Assembly (NCBI GenBank): GCA_022072455.1 | Contig: JAJVHY010000012.1 | Location: 1-64,000, forward strand | DNA from: Verrucomicrobiia bacterium | GTDB lineage: Bacteria; Verrucomicrobiota; Verrucomicrobiia; Palsa-1439 | Reading direction: 5' to 3' | Length of the DNA stretch: 64,000 bases | Notes under the pieces: model-generated | The model's database searches: none | What the model was told of the DNA's origin: nothing | The model's input: the letters and a program-made list of their open reading frames with translations, nothing else | Program-made: the position numbers and the translations under genes | Shown here: positions 8,047 through 16,082 of the stretch, piece by piece | Layout of the letters: every line of letters starts with the position of its first letter | Position numbering within the stretch: the first letter of the stretch is position 1

Positions 8047-9537
8047 TCAGGCTGGGGCCAGCGGTTGCGCGCGCCGCAACCACGTCCGGGACTGCAGCAG
8101 CGACATCCAGCCGACGTAGAGGAAACCCGCTTGAAACAGCACCAGAAACACAGCCGACAGCCATTGGTCGCGGTCCAAGGCTTGGTACATTATGTAGGAA
8201 TAATAACCACCCAGCGCAAGTTCCAGAAGCGGAATCACCCCGCGCAACGACCGGTAATGCGTCGCGCCCCGCTGGCGCAGTCCAGCCTTCGGTGTGCGGA
8301 TGAAATCGGATTGATGATTCACCAGCGCTTCGAGAACCGCCCGCGCATTGTTGAGCGAAATGCCGATCCCAATCGCCATCATGACCGGCAACGCAAGCAG
8401 TCGTTTCCACCACGCCGTGTACAACTCAATCTGGGCGCATAAGTAAAATGCCGTGACAGACAGCGACGCCGCGAGAAACAACGGCAAATCCACCAGCAGC
8501 ACCTTCGTCCACTCGTTGCCACCGGTGACTTGATGCGCACTGGCATAGGCCGGTGCGCGCAGCACCAGACACAAAACGAACAGGAGCAAGTGCCCCAGAC
8601 TGCTGGTGAGATGCATCGTGCCTTCCAACTTGATCTTCAACGGCAGGTGCGCGCGCCACAGTTGCGGCAGCATCTTTTTCATCGTCTGCGCCGAGCCTTT
8701 GGCCCAGCGATGCTGTTGGGTTTTGAACGCATTCATCTCCACCGGCAACTCCGCCGGGGTGACGACGTCCGAGAGGAACAAAAATTTCCAGCCCTTGATC
8801 TGCGCCCGGTAACTCAGGTCGAGATCCTCGGCCAGCGTGTCGTGTTCCCAACCACCGGCACTCTCGATGCACGACCGCCGCCAGATCCCGGCAGTTCCAT
8901 TGAAGTTGAAAAACCGCCCCGAGCGTGACCGGGCGGTTTGCTCGATCAGAAAATGAGCGTCGAGCAGCATGGACTGCACGCGCGTCAACAATGAGTACTG
9001 CGCGTTGAGGTGCCCCCAGCGGGTTTGGAGCATGCCAACTTTCGGATCGGTGAAGTAGTGAATCGTTTGGTGGAGCAATTCCGGCTGCGGGACAAAATCA
9101 GCGTCGAAAATCGCAATGAACTCACCCGTCGCGGACCGGAGCCCATTTTCCAACGCGCCGGCTTTGAACCCGTGCCGGTTCAGGCGGTGGATGTGGGTGA
9201 CGTCGAACCCTTGCGCCCGCAACTCGCTCACCTTGCGCGCCGCGATCTCCCGCGTCTCGTCCGTCGAATCGTCCAGCACTTGGATTTCGAGTTTTTCCCG
9301 CGGATAATCCAGTGTCGTGACCGCCGTCAACAACCGCTCGGTGACATACATCTCGTTGTAGATCGGCAACTGCACCGTGATCTTCGGCAGTTCCTTGAAA
9401 TGTCCGGCCGGCACGATCTTCTGCTTCCGGTACTTGTAATAGAGATACAACATCACATACCGGTGCAGGCCGTAAAGCGAGAGCCCCGCCAGCACTGCGA
9501 AATACACAGTAATTCCAACTAGCTGAATTTTTTCCAT
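8047..9537 (-). CDS. Membrane GT2 family glycosyltransferase (cellulose-synthase-like)
   Basis: A processive-type family 2 glycosyltransferase of 496 residues. One N-terminal membrane segment is followed by the GT-A domain, with VLDDSTDET, FDADF, TLAEDLDLSYRAQ and the QQHRWAKG (QxxRW) acceptor motif that marks cellulose/hyaluronan-synthase-like enzymes. Four or so membrane helices close the protein. The track begins at 9711, but those residues read through the divergent hldE-like gene; ATG 9537 (MEKIQLVGI) begins the true membrane segment and has AAGG upstream. It could build a surface glucan or mannan; the sugar cannot be told from sequence. Confidence 0.92.
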   Translation of the reverse strand: MEKIQLVGITVYFAVLAGLSLYGLHRYVMLYLYYKYRKQKIVPAGHFKELPKITVQLPIYNEMYVTERLLTAVTTLDYPREKLEIQVLDDSTDETREIAARKVSELRAQGFDVTHIHRLNRHGFKAGALENGLRSATGEFIAIFDADFVPQPELLHQTIHYFTDPKVGMLQTRWGHLNAQYSLLTRVQSMLLDAHFLIEQTARSRSGRFFNFNGTAGIWRRSCIESAGGWEHDTLAEDLDLSYRAQIKGWKFLFLSDVVTPAELPVEMNAFKTQQHRWAKGSAQTMKKMLPQLWRAHLPLKIKLEGTMHLTSSLGHLLLFVLCLVLRAPAYASAHQVTGGNEWTKVLLVDLPLFLAASLSVTAFYLCAQIELYTAWWKRLLALPVMMAIGIGISLNNARAVLEALVNHQSDFIRTPKAGLRQRGATHYRSLRGVIPLLELALGGYYSYIMYQALDRDQWLSAVFLVLFQAGFLYVGWMSLLQSRTWLRRAQPLAPA

Positions 9538-9545
9538 ACCTAACC

Positions 9546-9581
9546 TTGACCTGAAGTACCGGCGTGGGTCATTCTCGTCAA
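9546..9581. promoter_or_regulatory. Overlapping divergent promoters (GT2 and hldE domain II)
   Basis: The 49-nt gap between the divergent genes holds a TTGAC-type -35 on each strand. The plus strand has TTGACC (9546) then, after 17 nt, a weak TCATTC. The minus strand has TTGACG (9576-9581) then, after 17 nt, TACTTC. The two overlap face to face, so firing of one would hinder the other. The -10 boxes are poor matches. Confidence 0.4.
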
Positions 9582-9586
9582 GTGCC

Positions 9587-10108
9587 ATGATCGCAAGGAA
9601 ATCCAAGGAAGCAAGCGAAAATCCGACTCCCGTCAAACTCCTGAGCCTGTCCCAGGCCCGCCGCTGGGCCGCCGCGGCGCGGCGGCGCGGTGAACGAGTC
9701 GTCGCCACCAACGGCTGCTTCGATCTGCTCCACTACGGCCACGTCAGCTACCTCCAACGGGCCCGTCAACTCGGCGATCAGCTCATCGTCGGCCTCAACG
9801 CCGACGCCTCCATCCGCCAACTCAAAGGCCCCGACCGCCCCCTGATGCCGGCCCGGCAACGCGCCGCCGTCCTGGCCGCGCTGGCCTGTGTGGATGCGAT
9901 CGTCATCTTCCGCGAAAAACGCGCCACCCGGTTCCTCGCCGCAGTTCGGCCGGCCATTTACGTCAAAGGCGGTGATTACCGGGTGACGACACTTCCACCG
10001 GAAGAACTGGCCGTCCTCGGTGCCGCCACCGTCAAAATCCTCCCCTTCGTCCGCGGCTTCTCCACCACTGCTCTCGTCGAGAAAATTCGTCGCGCGGGTT
10101 GTGACTGA
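9587..10108 (+). CDS. rfaE2: D-glycero-beta-D-manno-heptose 1-phosphate adenylyltransferase (HldE domain II)
   Basis: A 173-residue stand-alone nucleotidyltransferase that makes ADP-heptose for the LPS core. The cytidylyltransferase-type motif GCFDLLHYGHVSYL carries HxGH, and YVKGGDYR and a late RGFSTTALVEKI helix complete the RfaE domain II pattern. In E. coli this is fused to the kinase as HldE; here the kinase is a separate gene at 13586. The first 20 or so residues are a variable basic extension, so the start could lie further in. Its end contains the promoter of the next gene. Confidence 0.93.
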   Translation: MIARKSKEASENPTPVKLLSLSQARRWAAAARRRGERVVATNGCFDLLHYGHVSYLQRARQLGDQLIVGLNADASIRQLKGPDRPLMPARQRAAVLAALACVDAIVIFREKRATRFLAAVRPAIYVKGGDYRVTTLPPEELAVLGAATVKILPFVRGFSTTALVEKIRRAGCD

Positions 10109-10127
10109 CCGGAACTCGGACTACATT
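10099..10127 (+). promoter_or_regulatory. Putative leaderless promoter inside the rfaE2 end
   Basis: TTGTGA, a 17-nt spacer and TACATT are followed by 6 nt and then the ATG at 10134. The -35 overlaps the last codons of rfaE2. No Shine-Dalgarno is present before the ATG. Confidence 0.55.
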
Positions 10128-10133
10128 ACCGCC

Positions 10134-10478
10134 ATGAAGTTGACGTGGTTTCTGATGCCGCTGCTGCTGGTCGGGTGCGCCACCACCGGTTCCCGCCCGC
10201 AACCCCTGACCCAAGCCGGCATCATCGCCCTCGCGCAAGCCGGCACGGCGGATGCAGAAATTATTCAGCAGATTGACGAGACCCGGTCCATCTACCGGTT
10301 GGGCGCGGCCGACGTGATCCGGCTCCGGCAGGAAGGCGTGAGCGAAACGGTGGTCAACTACATGCTCGACACCTACGTGCGCTACGCCGTCGCCGTCCAA
10401 CGCCGGCAAGACGCCTTCGAGTACGACTGGCATTACCGGTGGGGCTACTGGTATAGCCCGATCCGCCGCTGCCGGTAA
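10134..10478 (+). CDS. Small putative lipoprotein
   Basis: A 114-residue protein with a lipoprotein signal: MKLTWFLMPLLLVGC, with the lipobox LLVGC placing the lipidated Cys at residue 15. The mature part has an ALAQAGTADAEIIQQI helix and a DVIRLRQEGVSETVVNYML helix, a pattern seen in small verrucomicrobial and deltaproteobacterial lipoproteins of unknown function, then an aromatic-rich end (YDWHYRWGYWY). The track ORF starts at 10020 within rfaE2 and is rejected. It is convergent with the gene at 10482, with only 3 nt between. Confidence 0.8.
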   Translation: MKLTWFLMPLLLVGCATTGSRPQPLTQAGIIALAQAGTADAEIIQQIDETRSIYRLGAADVIRLRQEGVSETVVNYMLDTYVRYAVAVQRRQDAFEYDWHYRWGYWYSPIRRCR

Positions 10479-10481
10479 CCG

Positions 10482-11351
10482 TCAGTCAGGCTGGACGCGC
10501 CGGCTGCTCGGCAACCGGGCCGCGTAGCCGCGCGCAAGGAAAAGCCGGGCTTCACTTTCCAAAACCAGCGCCGGGACTGACTCGCGCCGGCGGCGCGGCA
10601 ACACCGAGTCCACCGGCAACCCAGCCTGACGCACAGCGAGGACGTAGCTGTAGGGATCCTGGTCGTCGGTGACAACCAACTTCAACGCCCGCGCCACGAC
10701 GACGCACAAATCGTCCACGGTCAAACAGTCTTCCGCCTGCCATCCCTTGAGGGGTTCGATCTGCCGGTTGGTGAGGTTGGGGATCGGGAGTTCGCCACCG
10801 CGGCCGGCACCGAATCCGAGTGCACCCACCAACAACTCGGCAAATTCCGCCTGTTTCAAACAAGTCGTCGCATCGCGCAAGATCGAGGCGGGCGTTACCG
10901 GATTCGTCGCCACCGTGGGTTGGCCAGGCACGGCGGTGAGCACCGGCGGTTCGTTTCGGCGCTTTTTCTTTGCGTGGCCGGCTTTGGCACAGTCGCGGGC
11001 GTCGAGCTTGATTTTGTCAACTCGCGCGCAGGCGGCCAGCACCAAGGACCGATCATCGTCAGCTGATTCCAAGTCCTCATCAGCTTCATGCTGTTCGACG
11101 GACTCAACCAGACTGGCCGCCAACTCCCGGAGACTGCGTGCCTTGTTGAGTTTGTCGGTCAGACAGATCGCGGCTGGCGATTGGGGCGCGGCGGAGGCGG
11201 CGAGAGTCTCGAGTTCGGCGAGGGCATTGTCGAGGTATACCAAGCAGTTGCTCACGCTGGCAGCGGACGGCAGAGCCGCGGTGGTTTTTGCTTCGTCCAC
11301 CTGCCCCAGCGCGACCGCTGCCCAAAAGATGCCCCCGATGAAAATTCGCAC
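10482..11351 (-). CDS. Exported protein of unknown function
   Basis: Not recognised. The open frame in the track runs to 11915 but is antisense to the DUF3108 gene there. A GTG at 11351 opens a natural signal peptide (IFIGGIFWAAVALG) and gives 289 residues. The mature protein is Ala- and Glu-rich and helical, with a polar middle (AKKKRRNEP), then a C-terminal part containing LVVTDDQDPYSYVLAVRQAGLPVDSVL, broadly like S-layer-homology or peptidoglycan-binding helices. Function is unknown; secretion is the only firm prediction. Confidence 0.62.
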   Translation of the reverse strand: MRIFIGGIFWAAVALGQVDEAKTTAALPSAASVSNCLVYLDNALAELETLAASAAPQSPAAICLTDKLNKARSLRELAASLVESVEQHEADEDLESADDDRSLVLAACARVDKIKLDARDCAKAGHAKKKRRNEPPVLTAVPGQPTVATNPVTPASILRDATTCLKQAEFAELLVGALGFGAGRGGELPIPNLTNRQIEPLKGWQAEDCLTVDDLCVVVARALKLVVTDDQDPYSYVLAVRQAGLPVDSVLPRRRRESVPALVLESEARLFLARGYAARLPSSRRVQPD

Positions 11352-11406
11352 GCGCGCAGTGTAATCAGTGCCGGCGAAAGCGCAAGCCGGTGCGCGGGCT
11401 TTTTCA

Positions 11407-11434
11407 TTGAATGCCCGGCCCCGCTCCCTATACT
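11407..11434 (+). promoter_or_regulatory. Putative promoter of the DUF3108 gene
   Basis: TTGAAT and TATACT are 16 nt apart; the -10 is the best match in this region. The expected start leaves a leader of roughly 9 nt before the ATG at 11451. Confidence 0.5.
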
Positions 11435-11450
11435 CGCGCCGAATTGGCGA

Positions 11451-12200
11451 ATGAAATTTCTGTCCTTCATGCTGCTGTTGGCCCTGCCGGCGTGGGCGCA
11501 CGCCACCACCAATCTGCCATTCCAAGTCGGCGAGAAACTCACCTATCAGATCCACTGGGGCCCCTTCATCGCCGGCAAAGCCATCCTCACAGTTGCCGGC
11601 ATCGAGCCGGTTGATGGAAAAGACTGCTATCACTTCATCGCGGAGGCGAACACGACCGGCTTTGTGGATATGCTGTTCCCGGTCCGCAGCCGCACCGAAA
11701 GCTGGATGGATGTCACCGAACTCTGCACTCGCCGGTACCGGCAGGATCGGTCGGAAGGCAAGCATCGCCGGGCGGATGACTCGCTCTATGACTATGCCGC
11801 GAAACAACTCAAGATCACCAATCTGGTCAGCGGCAAAGTCCGCTCCTATCCGCTGGAAGGTCCAGTGCAGGACATGATCTCCTGCCTCTATTACGTCCGC
11901 ACCAAACCCCTGCAACTCGACGTCGCCGAAAAAGTCTCCATCGCCATCAGCAACGACCGGTATGGTGTCACCGTCAAACCCGACGAACGCAAATCGCTCT
12001 TTTTCCGCCCCACCGGCACCGTCGAAGCCTTACGAATCGAACCGTCCCCGACCATGCCGATCGTCGCTGCCAACAAAGGCCGAATGTGGTTCTGGGTTAG
12101 CGATGATGCCAACAAATATCTCTTGATGATCAGTTCCGACATGAAAATCGGCAGCGCCCGCTTCGTGCTGACTGGCGTCGAACCCAAACCGGCAAAGTAA
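11451..12200 (+). CDS. DUF3108 family periplasmic protein
   Basis: A 249-residue protein with a clear signal peptide (MKFLSFMLLLALPAWAHA). The mature start LPFQVGEKLTYQIHWGPFIAGKAILTV is the family's opening strand pair, and VRSRTESWMD, DYAAKQL and the central region GPVQDMISCLYYVRT are typical of DUF3108. Family members are periplasmic beta-rich proteins with unknown biochemical roles. ATG 11451 is chosen because the longer track frame is antisense to another gene and lacks family similarity. The next gene begins 1 nt after its stop, so the two are cotranscribed. Confidence 0.88.
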   Translation: MKFLSFMLLLALPAWAHATTNLPFQVGEKLTYQIHWGPFIAGKAILTVAGIEPVDGKDCYHFIAEANTTGFVDMLFPVRSRTESWMDVTELCTRRYRQDRSEGKHRRADDSLYDYAAKQLKITNLVSGKVRSYPLEGPVQDMISCLYYVRTKPLQLDVAEKVSIAISNDRYGVTVKPDERKSLFFRPTGTVEALRIEPSPTMPIVAANKGRMWFWVSDDANKYLLMISSDMKIGSARFVLTGVEPKPAK

Positions 12201-12201
12201 C

Positions 12202-13146
12202 ATGGACTTTCCCGCTCTTGATTTCGGTCGCGTCCGCACCTACCCGCTCCGGGAACGCGATCACACCGTCCACACCACCGACCTCGCCAAGCGGTGGGCC
12301 AAGGGCGGTAGCTTCGGCACTTTTCTCGACTCGCTCCCACGCCTCCTGGCCGGCAATGATTTTCGCGCTCTCGTCGCCGCCACCGTGGCGGCCCACCGAC
12401 AGAAGCGGCCGGTCCTCCTGATGCTCGGCGCCCACGTCATCAAATGCGGCCTGACACCGGTCCTTCTCGAACTTCTCGACCGGGGTCTGATCAACGCCCT
12501 CGCGCTCAACGGGGCCGGGGCAATCCATGATTTTGAAATCGCTCTCATCGGCGCCACCAGCGAAAACGTCCAGCAGGGGCTCGACGACGGCAGCTTCGGG
12601 ATGATTGATGAGACGGGCCAACTCATGAACGCCGCCCTTGCCGACGGCATCCGGCAAGGCATCGGCGCCGGGCGCGCCCTTGGCGAAGCCATCGTCAAAA
12701 GCCGCTACCCACACAAATCCCTCAGCCTCCTCCACCACGGCGTCATCACCAACACCCCGGTCACCGTCCACATCGCCATCGGCACCGACATCATCCACCA
12801 ACACCCGACAACCGACGGCGCGGTTCTCGGTGAGGCGACTTATCTGGATTTCCAAAAATTCACTGCCGTCGTCGCCCAACTCGAAGGCGGCGTGGTCCTC
12901 AACCTCGGGTCAGCCGTCATCCTGCCGGAAGTTTTCCTCAAAGCCCTGACCATCGCCCGCAACCTCGGCCACACCGTTGACCATTTCACCACGGCGACGT
13001 TCGACATGAACCACCACTACCGGCCGATGGAAAACGTCGTCAAACGCCCGACCCACAAAGGCGGCCAGGGATTCTATTTCATCGGCCACCACGAACTCCT
13101 GATCCCCCTCTGGGCCGCCGCCGTGTTGGAGGGCATCAGCAGTTAG
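12202..13146 (+). CDS. Deoxyhypusine-synthase-like protein
   Basis: A 314-residue cytoplasmic protein with a Rossmann-like NAD-binding core. Segments MLGAHVIKCGL, LALNGAGAIHDFEIAL and AIGTDIIHQHP, and the end GQGFYFIGHHELLIPLWAA, resemble a conserved bacterial family distantly related to deoxyhypusine synthase. True deoxyhypusine synthases modify eIF5A, which bacteria lack, and bacterial relatives often make or use polyamines, so the reaction here is unknown. It is directly downstream of the DUF3108 gene. The DHS relationship is from recalled motif likeness and is less certain than the gene call. Confidence 0.72.
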   Translation: MDFPALDFGRVRTYPLRERDHTVHTTDLAKRWAKGGSFGTFLDSLPRLLAGNDFRALVAATVAAHRQKRPVLLMLGAHVIKCGLTPVLLELLDRGLINALALNGAGAIHDFEIALIGATSENVQQGLDDGSFGMIDETGQLMNAALADGIRQGIGAGRALGEAIVKSRYPHKSLSLLHHGVITNTPVTVHIAIGTDIIHQHPTTDGAVLGEATYLDFQKFTAVVAQLEGGVVLNLGSAVILPEVFLKALTIARNLGHTVDHFTTATFDMNHHYRPMENVVKRPTHKGGQGFYFIGHHELLIPLWAAAVLEGISS

Positions 13147-13585
13147 TAGATAGCAGTTGGTAGTTAGGAGCGAGGGGTATAACTTTGAAAATTGAGAAAT
13201 TTCAAGACTTGCTCGTCTGGCAACGCGCCCATCAGTTCGCCCTCCGAACATACCGGCATACGAAAGCATTCCCAGCGGACGAGAAGTTCGGCCTTGTCTC
13301 CCAAATGCGGCGGGCCGCTGTCTCAATCCCGGCCAACATCGCGGAAGGTTTCGTCAAACGCAGTCAAGCCGACAAGATTCGCTACTACAACATCGCGCAA
13401 GGCTCGCTGGAAGAGTCCAAGTATTACCTTGTCCTCGCCCACGACCTTGGCTATTTGAAAGATGTGACGGAAGAAACCGCACAGGCCAACGAAATCGGTC
13501 GCCTTCTCAACGGTCTCATCAACTCCATCGAACGCTCCTCCCACTAACTTCCAACTACTAGCTACTAACTCCCAACTACTAACCC
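13141..13585. repeat. Inverted repeats around the four-helix-bundle gene
   Basis: The DNA before the small gene (about 13141-13171) reads AGTTAGTAGATAGCAGTTGG then TAGTTAG; the DNA after it (13549-13585) reads CCAACTACTAGCTACTAACT then CCCAACTACTAACCC. Over 20 bases the two arms are inverted copies with about 17 matches, and each arm is itself a chain of AGTAGTTAGT-like units. The right arm runs right up to the ATG of the heptose kinase gene. Confidence 0.65.
13185..13547 (+). CDS. Four-helix-bundle protein (S23/IVS-type, TIGR02436)
   Basis: A 120-residue helical protein of the family first found inside intervening sequences of 23S rRNA genes in Leptospira and others. The signature is clear: FQDLLVWQRAHQFAL at the start, LVSQMRRAAVSIPANIAEG in the middle and GSLEESKYYLVLAHDLGY later. 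It probably forms a homopentamer; its function is unknown, though relatives (Avd) assist retroelements. The start is a TTG at 13185 with GAGGGG 7 nt upstream. It is flanked by inverted repeats and separates two envelope genes, so it looks like an inserted unit. Confidence 0.88.
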   Translation: MKIEKFQDLLVWQRAHQFALRTYRHTKAFPADEKFGLVSQMRRAAVSIPANIAEGFVKRSQADKIRYYNIAQGSLEESKYYLVLAHDLGYLKDVTEETAQANEIGRLLNGLINSIERSSH

Positions 13586-14581
13586 ATGTCCCCCACGCGC
13601 CTTACCACCATCCTCCACCGGTTCGCCGGCCAACACATCCTCGTCGTCGGCGACGTCATGCTCGACCATTTTCTCTGGGGCAAAGTCAACCGCATCTCCC
13701 CCGAAGCGCCGGTGCCCGTCGTCGAAATCCAGCGCGAATCCTCGTTTCCCGGCGGGGCCGCCAACGTCGCCCGCAACCTCCACGCCCTCGGCAGTCGCGC
13801 CACCGTCCTCGGCTGCATCGGCGCCGACGCGGCCGGCCAACAACTTTGTGCCGAACTTCCCGACCACAACCTCGTGGTGGACAGCACGCGCCCGACGACC
13901 GTCAAAACGCGGATCGTGGCGCATCACCAACAAATCGTCCGGTTCGACAAAGAACAAATCCAGCCCCTCACCCCGGCCCTCCAGCGCCAACTCCTGAAAA
14001 ATTTCCAAGCCCAACTCCCCCGCGTCGCTGCCGTGATCTTCGAGGACTACGGCAAAGGCGTGCTCACCCAACCGTTGCTGAACGAGATGCAGCGCCGTGC
14101 CCGCCGCGCCGGCAAAATCACCACCGCCGACCCCAACTCCCGGCATCTCCTGCGCTACACTGGCTTGACCGGCATCACCCCCAATCGGGCCGAAGCCTTC
14201 GCCGCTGCCGGCCTGACGAATACCCCGGCTCTCGATGATGTGCTGGCCGACGATCCGCTCCTGCGGTGTGGAGAACGGTTGCTGCAGCGTTGGAAACCGG
14301 AAAACCTCCTCATCACGCTTGGCGAACACGGGATGTGCCTATTCCGGCGCGGCCAAAAACCGCACCACATCCCAACCGTTGCACAAGAAGTCTTCGATGT
14401 GTCCGGGGCTGGCGATACCGCGATCGCAACATTGACCTTGGCGTTGGCCGCCGGGGCGAACGCGGTCGAAGCTGCCGAAATCGCCAATCATGCCGCCGGC
14501 ATCGTCGTTGGCAAACTCGGCACGGCGACATGTTCGCCGGCCGAATTGGCGCAAAGCGTGCGCCGCCACCGGCACCGTTGA
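13586..14581 (+). CDS. rfaE1: D-glycero-beta-D-manno-heptose-7-phosphate kinase (HldE domain I)
   Basis: A 331-residue PfkB-family sugar kinase that phosphorylates heptose 7-phosphate at C1 in ADP-heptose synthesis. It has the PfkB opening VVGDVMLDHFLWG, the heptose-kinase block ISPEAPVPVVE, SFPGGAANVARN, and the catalytic DVSGAGDT anion-hole motif near residue 275. The partner adenylyltransferase is encoded separately at 9587. No Shine-Dalgarno is obvious; the inverted-repeat arm ends at the base before the ATG, so the insertion may have replaced the native upstream region. It ends directly against the convergent gene at 14582. Confidence 0.94.
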   Translation: MSPTRLTTILHRFAGQHILVVGDVMLDHFLWGKVNRISPEAPVPVVEIQRESSFPGGAANVARNLHALGSRATVLGCIGADAAGQQLCAELPDHNLVVDSTRPTTVKTRIVAHHQQIVRFDKEQIQPLTPALQRQLLKNFQAQLPRVAAVIFEDYGKGVLTQPLLNEMQRRARRAGKITTADPNSRHLLRYTGLTGITPNRAEAFAAAGLTNTPALDDVLADDPLLRCGERLLQRWKPENLLITLGEHGMCLFRRGQKPHHIPTVAQEVFDVSGAGDTAIATLTLALAAGANAVEAAEIANHAAGIVVGKLGTATCSPAELAQSVRRHRHR

Positions 14582-14920
14582 TTACTTCTTCTTTTTCTTC
14601 TCGGCCTTGACCTCGGGCGAATCCGTCACTTCCAAGCGGCTGAGCTTCTTGCCGCCGCCGGCCACCGAGATGTCGGCCTTCATTCCGCTCTCGACATCAT
14701 TGAGCTTGGCCGCATTGCCGTTGACGGTGATTTTCGTGAATCCATCCACGACATAAGTCCGGTTGCTTTGGTCGAGGTCGGTAATCGTGACCGTATTATC
14801 CGCGGCACTGACCGAGTCAACCTTGACGTACGGCCGGGGTTTCTTTTCCTTGGGAGCCGCGACCGCAAGCAGCGGCACCAACATGGTCACCACCAAACAA
14901 GTGTTGAATAAACTTCGCAT
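14582..14920 (-). CDS. Small exported protein with lysine-rich tail
   Basis: A 112-residue protein of unknown function. A signal peptide (NTCLVVTMLVPLLAVAA) is followed by a small beta domain of the type KVDSVSAADNTVTITD...YVVDGFTKITVNG, which looks like a short OB- or DUF5666-like barrel, and then a run of six lysines at the C-terminus. GGAGGT lies 6 nt before the ATG. Stops of this gene and rfaE1 are adjacent. It could be a secreted nucleic-acid- or metal-binding protein, but nothing proves it. Confidence 0.75.
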   Translation of the reverse strand: MRSLFNTCLVVTMLVPLLAVAAPKEKKPRPYVKVDSVSAADNTVTITDLDQSNRTYVVDGFTKITVNGNAAKLNDVESGMKADISVAGGGKKLSRLEVTDSPEVKAEKKKKK

Positions 14921-15019
14921 CTTTCTACCTCCGCCTGCATATCAACCAACTCGAGTCCGGAAACAAGTGGAAAATCAGCCGAAGCTGCCGCGCTCATGAC
15001 CGGCGGTCAACGCCGCCAG

Positions 15020-15739
15020 TTACGGAATCGGATTCGCGCCGGCATTGCTCACCACGGCGGCCAACCGGTCCAGCGCCTCCGCCACCGTCGCCGGGGGACT
15101 GCCGGCCCAGTGACCGGGATTGGCCGGGGAATACGCGCCGGTCTGGAACGACGTCCCGCTGCCGTCCTTCAGGATGCCGTCGGCCCACGTCGCCGCCACC
15201 GTCAACCCATCGCTGCCGATCAACGTCCGCAACTGCGGATTGAGAAACCCCTGCCCCGCCCCATCGTTGAGTTGCGCCCCCGGATCGTCCACGCCGGGAA
15301 TGTAACCGCGAAACCCGACAATCGGCTGGCCGGCCGCATTGCAGAGGGCATGTTGCGCGGTATTGAGGACCGGCGTGTTGGTCGCCGAATTGTTCACCGA
15401 GTTTTTTACTCCGACGTGCCCGGCATTGATGATGTCGTGTTCATCGCACAGCAGCGCCCCGGTCAACGGACTGGTCAACGCCGCATCGAGGCGCGCCTTG
15501 TCGCCCGGCACGAGTAACGCCGCTTCCGCCGCGGCGAACACGGGATCGTTTTCCGTGACGAGGGCGGCATCCAACTTGGCCTTGTCGCCCGGTCCGAATA
15601 GCGCCGCTTCTGACGCGGCAAAGACCGGGTCGGTTTCCGGGGCGGTTGCTTCTTCGTGGACGGCATTGAAGTTGTCGCGGATCGGACCGGCATCGAGGTC
15701 TTCGAGAGCTTGCGGGACATTGGGGTTGAAGGTCGGCAT
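15020..15739 (-). CDS. Tail-fibre-like repeat protein
   Basis: A 239-residue protein with no signal peptide. After an N-terminal helix it carries two near-identical blocks, TDPVFAASEAALFGPGDKAKLDAAL and the same pattern again, like repeats in phage tail fibres and long bacterial fibre proteins (DPVFAASxAxxI). The C-terminal half (HVGVKNSVNNSATNTPVLN, then SPANPGHWAG) may be a receptor-binding tip. The ATG at 15739 has AAAGGAG about 9 nt upstream; the longer track ORF is not needed. No other phage gene is nearby, so its use, whether virion-like particle or surface fibre, is open. Confidence 0.65.
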   Translation of the reverse strand: MPTFNPNVPQALEDLDAGPIRDNFNAVHEEATAPETDPVFAASEAALFGPGDKAKLDAALVTENDPVFAAAEAALLVPGDKARLDAALTSPLTGALLCDEHDIINAGHVGVKNSVNNSATNTPVLNTAQHALCNAAGQPIVGFRGYIPGVDDPGAQLNDGAGQGFLNPQLRTLIGSDGLTVAATWADGILKDGSGTSFQTGAYSPANPGHWAGSPPATVAEALDRLAAVVSNAGANPIP

Positions 15740-15860
15740 GGGCGTGTTCTCCTTTGGGTTGGGCTTGTCCGCCGTTGGCAGATTACCGGCGTTGTACGCC
15801 ACCGCCCCGCCGGATTCAACCGCGAAACGCCCGGCCGACGGACCGGCCGAGTAACCGTGG

Positions 15861-16082
15861 TCAGTTGTCTTCTGGATTTGCCGAGAGATCGACCAGAAGG
15901 CCAAACTCTTTTTCAAAGACGAGTTGTAGAATCTCGTCGCTTCCGTCTGGAGAAATCGCCCAGCGTTTGCCGCCCGCAGACTTACCGGTGCAAACGCCTT
16001 CCCGGCCTTCGTACTGGCCAGCGAGAATCAAAACTCGGCAGCCGGTGAAGTCGCTTTTCTTCGGCTGTGGGATGCGGCTCAT
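15861..16082 (-). CDS. Small KOW-like protein
   Basis: A 73-residue protein. The segment FTGCRVLILAGQYEGREGVCTGKSAGGKRWAI has the G-x-Y-x-G-x-x-G pattern of a KOW-like or SH3-like barrel, followed by an acidic end. It starts within the stop of the gene at 16079 (ATGA overlap), so the two small proteins are made together. It may bind nucleic acid, but no function is known. It sits downstream of the restriction-modification genes on the same strand. Confidence 0.65.
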   Translation of the reverse strand: MSRIPQPKKSDFTGCRVLILAGQYEGREGVCTGKSAGGKRWAISPDGSDEILQLVFEKEFGLLVDLSANPEDN

